Positions 25,577 through 31,618 of a stretch of 31,618 bases of DNA are shown here, piece after piece. Location of the stretch: positions 1-31,618 of the forward strand of contig CAYTGM010000036.1 in the NCBI GenBank assembly GCA_964437365.1, in the 5' to 3' direction. The notes beneath the pieces are model-generated. The model did no database searches. It worked only from the letters and a program-made list of their open reading frames with translations, and was not told the DNA's origin. Both the position numbers and the translations under genes were made by a program. Each line of letters starts with the position of its first letter. Position 1 is the stretch's first letter. Source of the DNA: CAYTGM01 sp964437365 (GTDB lineage: Bacteria; Sumerlaeota; Sumerlaeia; SLMS01).

Positions 25577-26730
25577 GATGAGGAAAGTCCTTCAGATAAA
25601 CTATCAAGGAAGAATTCATCTCTCTTCCGCTTCAATTCATCTGCATTCTCTCGAAAACGATCCAGCACAATCATCTGAACGTTGACTCTTCTCTTAAGCA
25701 TGAGACGACTCATCACTCCAAACCAGAATATATAGACTGGCAGCAGCTCCAGAAGAAATTCCTTCTGCAAAATGGAGTGTGATGAAAACCAGTATAGAGA
25801 GCCTACTGCTAAAATCCAGGGACAAAGATGGACGATCAATCCTCCGACAACTCCGCTAAGATAAGCATTTAAGTTCTTTGTGATAAAGTATATAAGCTTT
25901 CGAGTCGGCGACCTGACTTCGACCGTTTCCCAGTTAAGCGTGATCAGATTCAGCACACCTCCGGCAAAACCGAGTGAAAAGTAAGGCACCATCATATATA
26001 AACCGGCAGGCAAAACGGTTAAGCAGGTGATGATGACAGAGACTTCAACATTCTGATAATTATACAGGAGGAGAGCTATACCGATAATATAGAGAGCAAT
26101 AAACTCCGCGCGCATGATACTTCGCCCCTGAATCAGGTTCTCCATATACAAAGCTTCGACCAACTCCTCGCCAGTTGTACCAACGAGATAGAGATCCCGT
26201 GCAGGCTTTGAATTCGGGGGACCGAGCATCAATGATGAAAGCCAGATGGGCATGATCTGCAGATCAGCTTTCTGTACTGCCAGCATCAACGAGGTTGATA
26301 AAACACCAAATAATGGCGCAAAGATGACAACAACCGCATGAACAAGAATCAAAGCGGGCCAGAAAAGATAAATAGAGGATACGAAAAGCCCCCCGAGAGC
26401 CATAGACAATATCATGATACACGAAAAGAGTAGAAGCCTCTCAATGATGCTTCCACTTACAGTAATAGAAGCATTCGAGTTTGCCTTCATATTCGTCCGA
26501 ATCATCTTCAGCGTTGTCTTGCAATGAAGCTTTCTTCTTCTTTGAAAAGCTTCGAACAGGCCGTTTGTTCCTTCGTTTGCAAGAAGCGGAATGAGCTTTC
26601 GCTCTTTATCTGAAAAGGCTCGTGGAGTCTCCGCTTCGTACAGTAAATCTTTCTCCTCACCCTTCCCGAATACAGATGATAGAATTTTCACTGAGCCTGA
26701 TCCCTCATCCTTTTGAGCAATCTCGGCCAT
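25573..26730 (-). CDS. ABC-2-like membrane protein, paralogue 2
   Basis: 385 residues, paralogous to the downstream gene. The cytosolic N-terminus has ETPRAFS (34-40) and FEAFQRRR (59-66). Membrane spans begin at about 96. The central loop ARDLYLVGTTGEEL is followed by EALYMENLIQG (177-202), a NWETVEVRSPTRKLIYF loop lies later, and the C-terminus carries ADELKRKRDEFFLDSL. The loop recalls the cytosolic coupling helix of ABC-2 type permeases; without an adjacent ATPase this remains inference. The gene overlaps the upstream one by 43 bases, so translational coupling is likely, and its own ATG has no clear ribosome site. Function unknown. Confidence 0.85.
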   Translation of the reverse strand: MAEIAQKDEGSGSVKILSSVFGKGEEKDLLYEAETPRAFSDKERKLIPLLANEGTNGLFEAFQRRRKLHCKTTLKMIRTNMKANSNASITVSGSIIERLLLFSCIMILSMALGGLFVSSIYLFWPALILVHAVVVIFAPLFGVLSTSLMLAVQKADLQIMPIWLSSLMLGPPNSKPARDLYLVGTTGEELVEALYMENLIQGRSIMRAEFIALYIIGIALLLYNYQNVEVSVIITCLTVLPAGLYMMVPYFSLGFAGGVLNLITLNWETVEVRSPTRKLIYFITKNLNAYLSGVVGGLIVHLCPWILAVGSLYWFSSHSILQKEFLLELLPVYIFWFGVMSRLMLKRRVNVQMIVLDRFRENADELKRKRDEFFLDSLSEGLSSS

Positions 26731-27716
26731 GAAATCAGAAGCCCGGAGATGCTTTTATCCTCCTCGGCAGCTATCCCCCGCTGCCACCACAGCTCGTGTG
26801 AAGTTGACGACTGGGTAATCACAGTACCCGCACGCTTTTCATTCAAGTTATCGTCTATAATAAGCCAAACAATAATTCCTATCCAGAGGATACAGTGCAG
26901 GTCCATGAACCCGGCAAGACCGAAGATCAGTACAAACAGTATTGTATAGAGAACAGGATAGGGCTCACGTATGTACATATCCACAATTACCCTGAGAAAG
27001 GAGCGAACCTTGTCTTTAATAAAGAGGTTCGCTCTTAACGTCATTGCGAGATCCAGCTCCAGTTGGCGTCCCAGGTGGTAGAAACATAAGGCTGACAATA
27101 AACAAATGACAAGGATCCCCCCCTGAAGTTGATCAAAGAGAAACAGAGAACCAAGTATAGAAAACAAACTGAAACAGATGATGCCCAGTGACTGAACCGC
27201 AGCTGCACGAATTGTCAGGCCATGAACAATCTCGATCGGCTTCAGCCGAGTCAGAAGCAGCTGTTCCATAGGAAGCCTCACACTTGCCCGACGAAAACTC
27301 ACCATGATCGCTAATGAAAACCATATGGGGGAAAATAAGAAAAGAAGAATCACCTCGCCCAGCATGTAAACGAAGTACAGATCTGGCGGAAGACTGAAGG
27401 CAATGATCTGATAGGCCAGCGCCAGATTAAACCCGCAAAGTGTCAGCCACGGCAGGAACCCAACCATATCCGAAAAGAAGGCTGGCAACCCTCGCGAGTA
27501 ATAGTACATGAGGGGATTATACTTAAGATCAAAGCCCCACAGATCTCCACTTAGCATACCCGCACCAAGCCTCAGTGGTCCCCTCAGCGGAGACTTCACC
27601 ATGGGGGCATGGGAAGGGTTGGTCATGGCTCGATAGGTGGTCATGAAAGGCTTTCGATCCTCGTGCATTGATTTAGTAGTGGTAAATTTCGGACAACTCG
27701 AGCGAAATCTCTTCAA
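26688..27716 (-). CDS. ABC-2-like membrane protein 3
   Basis: 342 residues and several membrane spans (from about 85 onward). It has the clearest ABC-2 permease landmarks of the set. NPLMYYYSR (67-75) lies just before the first span, like the NP(V/L)..RE(L/F)R start of such permeases. LLLTRLKPIEIVHG (153-166) matches the LLLTPLSPREIVLGK coupling-helix consensus. The N-terminal 60 residues are polar and may not all be translated. The TTG at 27716 is preceded by AAAGGA, while in-frame ATGs at 27668, 27644, 27626 and 27602 lack good ribosome sites. It heads the three-gene operon and diverges from folD across only 72 bases. The transported substrate is unknown. Confidence 0.82.
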   Translation of the reverse strand: MKRFRSSCPKFTTTKSMHEDRKPFMTTYRAMTNPSHAPMVKSPLRGPLRLGAGMLSGDLWGFDLKYNPLMYYYSRGLPAFFSDMVGFLPWLTLCGFNLALAYQIIAFSLPPDLYFVYMLGEVILLFLFSPIWFSLAIMVSFRRASVRLPMEQLLLTRLKPIEIVHGLTIRAAAVQSLGIICFSLFSILGSLFLFDQLQGGILVICLLSALCFYHLGRQLELDLAMTLRANLFIKDKVRSFLRVIVDMYIREPYPVLYTILFVLIFGLAGFMDLHCILWIGIIVWLIIDDNLNEKRAGTVITQSSTSHELWWQRGIAAEEDKSISGLLISWPRLLKRMRDQAQ

Positions 27717-27788
27717 ACTTCCTTTGCGCAGCCTTCTCCCTCTCCCTTAGCTTCCCCTCAACATTCATGTCGAAAAGGAACGAAAACC

Positions 27789-28688
27789 TTGAGTAACGCT
27801 GAAATTCTGGACGGAAAAAAACTGGCAGCAGAGATTCGCGAAGAAATTGCTGACGAAATAAAGAAGCTCACCTCAAGCGGTCACGAGCCTCCGGGCCTCG
27901 CCGTTATTCTAGTGGGCCATAACCCCGCATCACAATCCTATGTGAAGTCGAAGACGAAAGCCTGCGAAACAGCGGGGCTTTACTCCAGGCAGATCGACCT
28001 CCCTGAAGACGTCTCTCAGGAGGACCTGATTCAAGAGGTCCAAAAACAGAACAACGATCCGAAAATTCATGGTATCCTTGTTCAACTTCCATTGCCGAAA
28101 CACATCGACGAACAGATCATCATCAAGACCATTGACCCTGACAAAGACGTCGATGGTTTTCACCCAGTCAATGCAGGTCGCCTGTCTATCGGGCTTCCCG
28201 GTTTTGTCCCCTGTACACCCTGGGGAATACGCGAACTGATCATTCGTTCCGGAATCGAAACCAGCGGCAAGCATGCAGTGGTTCTGGGACGTAGCAATAT
28301 TGTCGGTAAACCCATGGCGATGCTTCTCTCTCGAAAAGGACCTGGCGGAGATGCAACGGTTACCATTGCTCACAGCAGAACCCAAAACCTGAAAGAAGTC
28401 TGCAGGCAGGCAGATATTCTTGTCGCAGCCATTGGCCGTGCCGAATTTGTGACTTCAGACATGATCAAGGAAGGCGCTACGGTGATAGACGTCGGCATCA
28501 ATCGCGTTGATGACTCTTCGAGAGAACGTGGGTACCGTCTTGTAGGTGATGTGGATTTCGAGGCCGCCTCGAGAGTAGCGGGAGCAATCACTCCTGTGCC
28601 TGGAGGCGTTGGGCCATTAACAATCGCCATGCTACTTTCCAATACACTTCAGTCCTGTAAGAACTCCCAAAATATCAAGTCGTCTTAA
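27789..28688 (+). CDS. folD: Bifunctional methylenetetrahydrofolate dehydrogenase/cyclohydrolase
   Basis: Interconverts methylene-, methenyl- and formyl-tetrahydrofolate with NADP+, serving purine and formyl-Met synthesis in the cytosol. 299 residues, near the family norm. The substrate site YVKSK (51-55, catalytic Lys55), GILVQLPLP with Gln99, and KDVDGFHP (119-126, Asp122) are intact. The nucleotide site is LGRSNIVGKP (166-175), and PVPGGVGPLT closes the protein. The TTG start is supported by AAAAGGA 8 bases upstream, with no in-frame ATG. It is the first gene of an apparent plus-strand operon with two membrane proteins (gaps of 15 and 10 bases) unrelated to folate metabolism. Confidence 0.97.
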   Translation: MSNAEILDGKKLAAEIREEIADEIKKLTSSGHEPPGLAVILVGHNPASQSYVKSKTKACETAGLYSRQIDLPEDVSQEDLIQEVQKQNNDPKIHGILVQLPLPKHIDEQIIIKTIDPDKDVDGFHPVNAGRLSIGLPGFVPCTPWGIRELIIRSGIETSGKHAVVLGRSNIVGKPMAMLLSRKGPGGDATVTIAHSRTQNLKEVCRQADILVAAIGRAEFVTSDMIKEGATVIDVGINRVDDSSRERGYRLVGDVDFEAASRVAGAITPVPGGVGPLTIAMLLSNTLQSCKNSQNIKSS

Positions 28689-28703
28689 CTGAAAGCGATC
28701 TAT

Positions 28704-29996
28704 ATGAAGCCGCAGAGCTGGGTATGGTTGATCATTCGTGACGTCTTTTCACAGAAGATGCGCCTCACGATTCTGATCACCTGCCTGGCCCTCAGCAGCA
28801 TCTTCTTTGGTCTCACATTCATGTCTGTCTACTTTCTGCGGACAGAAATGAGGCCGATGCTACGAGAACTCTTCCCGGAAAACCGCGCCATCATCAAGGG
28901 CGGCAGCACAGACATCTTTTTTCTGAAGCTGGAGGGGCCGAAGATCAACGACTCAACAGTCGCAGATTTTAAAGCTCTTCCGGATGTTGAAAATGTCTAT
29001 GCACAGATGCCAGCACTCTTCCCTGCTTCTGCAAGCTTTCAAATGGAGACCCTTGGCCTCGGTTTTGACACGGACGTCATCCTCTTTGGTATTGATAAGA
29101 AGATGGTCGAGGATGACCTCGTTCCAGGAAGAGACTTTCCCGGCATTGACCCATTGGGCGAGCCTGTCCCTGCACTTGTCTCGGAATACTTTCTCGATGC
29201 CTATAACCTTGGCCTCGCAGAAGGCACGGAACTTCCCAAACTCAGTCGCTCTGCTTTCCTGGGAGTCGAGTTTGACATTCTGGCCGGAGAATCAGTGACA
29301 GGTTTGTCAGCGGGTGGTAAGGACACAGGAACGTTCAGATCAAGAGTGATTGGATTGACCTCTGATCCGAATCTCTTCGGCGTGATCATACCCATCGAGA
29401 CCATGAGGGAGTTTAACCGAAAGTTCTCTTCGGTTCCCCCGAGATATGCCATGCTGCATATAGACGTTGAGTCGCCTGAAGGGCTGCCAGCTGTTGAAGA
29501 GCTTGCAAAAGAGAGGCGACTCGAATTCATTGCTCAGAAAGAAACCCTAGAGCGCTATCTGCGCATTCTGACCACCGTTGAATACTTACTGATCAGTGCT
29601 CTCTTCATGGTCTTGTTGCTGGGAGCGACCGGCGTCTTTACGACTGTTGCAGGTTCCATCAGAGAACGACGACCCGTCTGGGGGCTTCATCGGGCAACGG
29701 GTATGACGCGACTCCAGGTATTAATTCTCTCCTTAACCAATATTTGCGTGGCCATCGTTCCATCCTTTATTCTATGCCTCATCGTCTGTCAGGCTGCATC
29801 CATCACCATGCAGAGGTTTATCGATTCGTTAAGTGAGTTTTCTCTGATCCCCGGGAACCCACTGGAATTAAACCTTGTATCGATCGCAGCCATCATTGGT
29901 TTCCTGTTCTTTTTCGCGATAGTGCCCACACTCTTCTTCACCATTCCCATCCTGAGAAAACATCCGACAGTACTCCTCAGCGAACGCTCTCTATAG
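28704..29996 (+). CDS. MacB/FtsX-type ABC transporter permease
   Basis: 430 residues with the MacB/LolC layout: a first membrane span (about 20-42), a large periplasmic domain (about 45-290), then three spans at about 295-320, 345-370 and 390-415. The FtsX domain holds the typical GATGVFTTVAGSIRERRPVWG, followed by LHRATGM (split at residue 330), the coupling region between spans 2 and 3. The periplasmic part contains the MacB-PCD pattern of alternating strands, seen in DVENVYAQMPA and FRSRVIGLTSDP. Such proteins do not conduct substrates across the bilayer; they drive periplasmic lipoprotein or export machinery with a separate ATPase. No ATPase gene is in the window. It is co-oriented with folD (15 bases) and the next gene (10 bases). 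Confidence 0.88.
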   Translation: MKPQSWVWLIIRDVFSQKMRLTILITCLALSSIFFGLTFMSVYFLRTEMRPMLRELFPENRAIIKGGSTDIFFLKLEGPKINDSTVADFKALPDVENVYAQMPALFPASASFQMETLGLGFDTDVILFGIDKKMVEDDLVPGRDFPGIDPLGEPVPALVSEYFLDAYNLGLAEGTELPKLSRSAFLGVEFDILAGESVTGLSAGGKDTGTFRSRVIGLTSDPNLFGVIIPIETMREFNRKFSSVPPRYAMLHIDVESPEGLPAVEELAKERRLEFIAQKETLERYLRILTTVEYLLISALFMVLLLGATGVFTTVAGSIRERRPVWGLHRATGMTRLQVLILSLTNICVAIVPSFILCLIVCQAASITMQRFIDSLSEFSLIPGNPLELNLVSIAAIIGFLFFFAIVPTLFFTIPILRKHPTVLLSERSL

Positions 29997-30006
29997 TGGA
30001 GGGGCT

Positions 30007-30783
30007 ATGGCAGATCTATCCAACAACCCTCTACTAATCCGCTATTTCCGACTTTGGACTCCTCGTCAAATAGCAGAGAGGACCGGAGTTCGTTGTCTCT
30101 TTTCAGTTATTCTAGCGCTCGCAACTTCAGCGCTCTTTTCTACCCTGCCGGCTGCAGTCATGCTGGACGAAGTTGTGCTCTGGCTGATGTTCCCCTTCTT
30201 TATCCTCTGTTGTATCTTCCTGCTGAGGTCCCTTGATCGGTTTTCCGACTCAACGCTACCTGAAGAATTCCACCTTTCGAACCTGCACGAAGATGCCATC
30301 GTCGGTGGACTGCTGTTGCCAAGAACCTTCTTTTACCTGATACAGCTCTTCTTTTACCTGATATTTCTCCATTTCTTTGACGCAGCGCTGGTCTACACAT
30401 CCTTGCCGGCGTACCTGGTATTCGTTATTCTGCTACTGATGGTTCTCGAGTGGTCATTAAGACTGACTGTACTGACTTATTTTATTTTCGAAGGACCCTC
30501 CAGATTCTTCGCGGCGTTTGCCAATGGTATAGCCGGTGCCCTCATGGCATACGGGGGAGCAGGGCTACTGAGCCGGATCGAGAACGTCTATAACTTCAAT
30601 CTTATCCTTATGGGATCGGCTGTCATGGTTCTCCTGGTTCTTAGTTTATTGACATGGAAAGAATCTGTCCGGCATTTGGGAAAACTCTACCGGCGATGGT
30701 TATTGAGGAAGCTGGATCGGGAAGAGGGGTCAGCACCTTCACATCGAAAGAAGTATATGCGGGAAGAGGAAGATAGTCTGTAA
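30007..30783 (+). CDS. Membrane protein with ABC-2-like motifs, paralogue 4
   Basis: 258 residues with about six spans and a basic, Lys/Arg- and Glu-rich C-terminal tail. The opening NPLLIRYFR (7-15) recalls NPLMYYYSR of the protein encoded at 26688-27716. The loop EFHLSNLHEDAIVGGLLL (87-104) aligns in spacing and character with DLYLVGTTGEELVEALYM of the 25573-26730 protein. I infer a distant, shorter relative of the divergent set, possibly a partner subunit. GGAGGGG lies 2-3 bases before the ATG region with a purine-rich leader, giving good ribosome recognition. Third gene of the folD operon; it converges on the YidD-like gene. Function unknown. Confidence 0.82.
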   Translation: MADLSNNPLLIRYFRLWTPRQIAERTGVRCLFSVILALATSALFSTLPAAVMLDEVVLWLMFPFFILCCIFLLRSLDRFSDSTLPEEFHLSNLHEDAIVGGLLLPRTFFYLIQLFFYLIFLHFFDAALVYTSLPAYLVFVILLLMVLEWSLRLTVLTYFIFEGPSRFFAAFANGIAGALMAYGGAGLLSRIENVYNFNLILMGSAVMVLLVLSLLTWKESVRHLGKLYRRWLLRKLDREEGSAPSHRKKYMREEEDSL

Positions 30784-30803
30784 ATCTCTGTTTTTCAAAA
30801 GCC

Positions 30804-31238
30804 CTAGCACCCGCCAATATCACAGCCGCCATCGCAGCCTCCGATATCGGGAGCAGATATACCATCACAAGAACCGATATCTACCATTGAAGATGTGAGC
30901 TTCCCCGAAAGCCCTGGAAGGAAATCACAGCTGCCAAGCTCGAGTATATCACAGCCTGGATCGCAGTCGTTGTTCTTATTGTTTGCCTGTTCTGCTTTCT
31001 CCTGTTTTCGTTCCTCCATAGCCTTGAGGTATGTCATACGGCAGTCACGAAGACGACCACGTATATCCGCAAGAGACATAAAGAGTCCTTTTTCCTGTAT
31101 GCGACGCTTGGCGAATTCTGAGCAGGAAAGCCCGCCCCTGATGATTCGGTGAGCGCAGGAGAATCCTTTGTAAGGAGAAAGAAAGCGCTGGTAGAAGTTT
31201 ATGGCACTGACAGCAGGGTTAAAGAGGATGATTTCCAT
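30804..31238 (-). CDS. yidD: YidD-like protein with cysteine-rich tail
   Basis: The first 70 residues match the YidD family (membrane protein insertion efficiency factor): INFYQRFLSPYKGFSCAHR, then SCSEFAKRRIQEKGL and DCRMTYLKA. The conserved cysteine pair sits in GFSC and LSCSE. The tail, about 60 residues, is not part of normal YidD. It is rich in acidic residues and cysteines in CD pairs (DCDPGCD, SCD, GGCDGGCD, GGC), with seven Cys in the last 53 residues. Three consecutive ATG codons (31244, 31241, 31238) occur. AGGAG at 31247-31251 favours the third, 8 bases away. It is not next to rnpA or yidC, the usual neighbours. The tail might bind metal or form disulfides; function unknown. Confidence 0.85.
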   Translation of the reverse strand: MEIILFNPAVSAINFYQRFLSPYKGFSCAHRIIRGGLSCSEFAKRRIQEKGLFMSLADIRGRLRDCRMTYLKAMEERKQEKAEQANNKNNDCDPGCDILELGSCDFLPGLSGKLTSSMVDIGSCDGISAPDIGGCDGGCDIGGC

Positions 31239-31367
31239 CATCATGGCTCCTGAGGTGTTTGATCTCGTACTGGGTGTCGGAGGAATTATTCAAATATTCT
31301 CACGGTCTAATTTCCGGTGCGGTCGATTATCGGACGGTAAAAATTCGCATGCGCCCCCCTCCAGGGA

Positions 31368-31445
31368 CGATGCCGGAGCGATGTCGGTGCGATGCAGGAG
31401 CGATGGGCATCGGACCGACATCGCTCCGGGAACGCCGCGGCATCG
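31368..31445. repeat. Nested GC-rich inverted repeat
   Basis: A perfect 16-base stem (CCGGAGCGATGTCGGT at 31373-31388 with its complement at 31414-31429) encloses a 25-base loop. Outside it, CGATGCC (31368-31374) can pair with GGCATCG (31439-31445) as an alternative. The loop itself contains CGATGC...GGCATCG. GGAGCGATG occurs directly twice (31375 and 31398) and once inverted. It has no T tract, so it is unlikely to be a terminator and more likely a REP-like element. Confidence 0.7.
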
Positions 31446-31533
31446 CTTTTATCCGTACTCAAGCGAGACCAAAAAGAAAAGGCTCTGGTATGAAGAAATG
31501 TAGGGAATGGTGGATGCCCCCCGGGAACGCCGC
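31426..31533. repeat. Direct repeat CCGGGAACGCCGC (two copies)
   Basis: The 13-base string occurs at 31426-31438 and again at 31521-31533. In each case a short GATGCC-like palindromic half lies nearby (GGCATCG just after the first, GGATGCCCCC just before the second). The spacing suggests a repeated module of a dispersed element family rather than chance. Confidence 0.55.
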
Positions 31534-31618
31534 ACGCCGGACCAAGGATGTCCCGCCTGGGACCGCTGATCTCCTGAGGCTGTCCCAGAACGAGGTATTT
31601 GAAACAATTGTAATGCTG

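Larger units (their letters stand above)
31245..31618. other. Non-coding, palindrome-rich window end
   Basis: 374 bases with no supported gene; short open frames have low-quality composition. It is GC-rich relative to its neighbours and packed with inverted and direct repeats (31368-31445; 31426-31438 with 31521-31533; CTGGGAC/GTCCCAG at 31557-31563 and 31582-31588). This looks like the interspersed intergenic repeats found in several PVC genomes. The YidD-like gene promoter must lie at its left side, but no clean -35/-10 pair is seen. Confidence 0.65.

Noticed and set aside
30860..30960. Repeated TATCACAGCC-like strings suggesting a short tandem repeat or CRISPR
   Set aside because: They encode the CD-rich tail of the YidD-like protein in frame; spacing is irregular and there are no spacers.
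31201..31503. 100-residue plus-strand frame at the window end
   Set aside because: It runs antisense over the YidD-like start and through the palindromic repeats; its residues reflect the repeat sequence.

Overview
This window looks like a stretch of chromosome from a Gram-negative bacterium. It holds mostly single-copy housekeeping genes (dnaE, dxr, purB, folD, ugd, speE, trkA/trkH), packed tightly with short operons and frequent convergent or divergent pairs. There is no phage, transposase, CRISPR array, rRNA or recognisable tRNA. Lipoproteins with lipoboxes, a type II secretion-like pseudopilin, a PknB-like membrane kinase and GC-rich intergenic palindromes suggest a PVC-type lineage (Verrucomicrobiota, Planctomycetota, Lentisphaerota or relatives). 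That placement is inference from style, not from a marker gene. TTG and GTG starts are common among the genes whose starts can be judged.

Left part (1-8.8 kb): a pteridine-reductase-like SDR converges on an all-helical, ferritin-like hypothetical protein. ugd (UDP-glucose dehydrogenase) follows on the minus strand with a good intrinsic terminator. A MATE exporter converges on a small STAS-like protein with a possible leaderless promoter. An exported M14 carboxypeptidase of the cytosolic-carboxypeptidase type converges on a pseudopilin that lacks the usual prepilin-peptidase site. Then comes a spermidine/thermospermine-type aminopropyltransferase.

Middle (8.9-22.7 kb): dnaE overlaps a multi-membrane-span protein that may be a GT-C glycosyltransferase. 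dxr faces away from a gap of about 680 bp containing clustered TCGAAC sites and a hairpin. Two tandem TRL-type lipoproteins follow, ending in a strong bidirectional terminator shared with purB. On the minus strand a small membrane protein, a polyprenyl-phosphate sugar-1-phosphate transferase, trkA and trkH form an overlapping block that runs toward purB. It links envelope polysaccharide initiation with potassium uptake.

Right part (22.8-31.6 kb): a membrane Ser/Thr kinase is followed by the least familiar part of the window. Three minus-strand membrane proteins (two clear paralogues and one ABC-2-like) diverge from folD. folD is followed in an apparent operon by a MacB/FtsX-type permease and a fourth membrane protein that shares motifs with the divergent set. 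No ATPase is visible. The window closes with a YidD-like protein carrying an unusual cysteine-rich tail and a GC-rich, palindrome-filled non-coding end.
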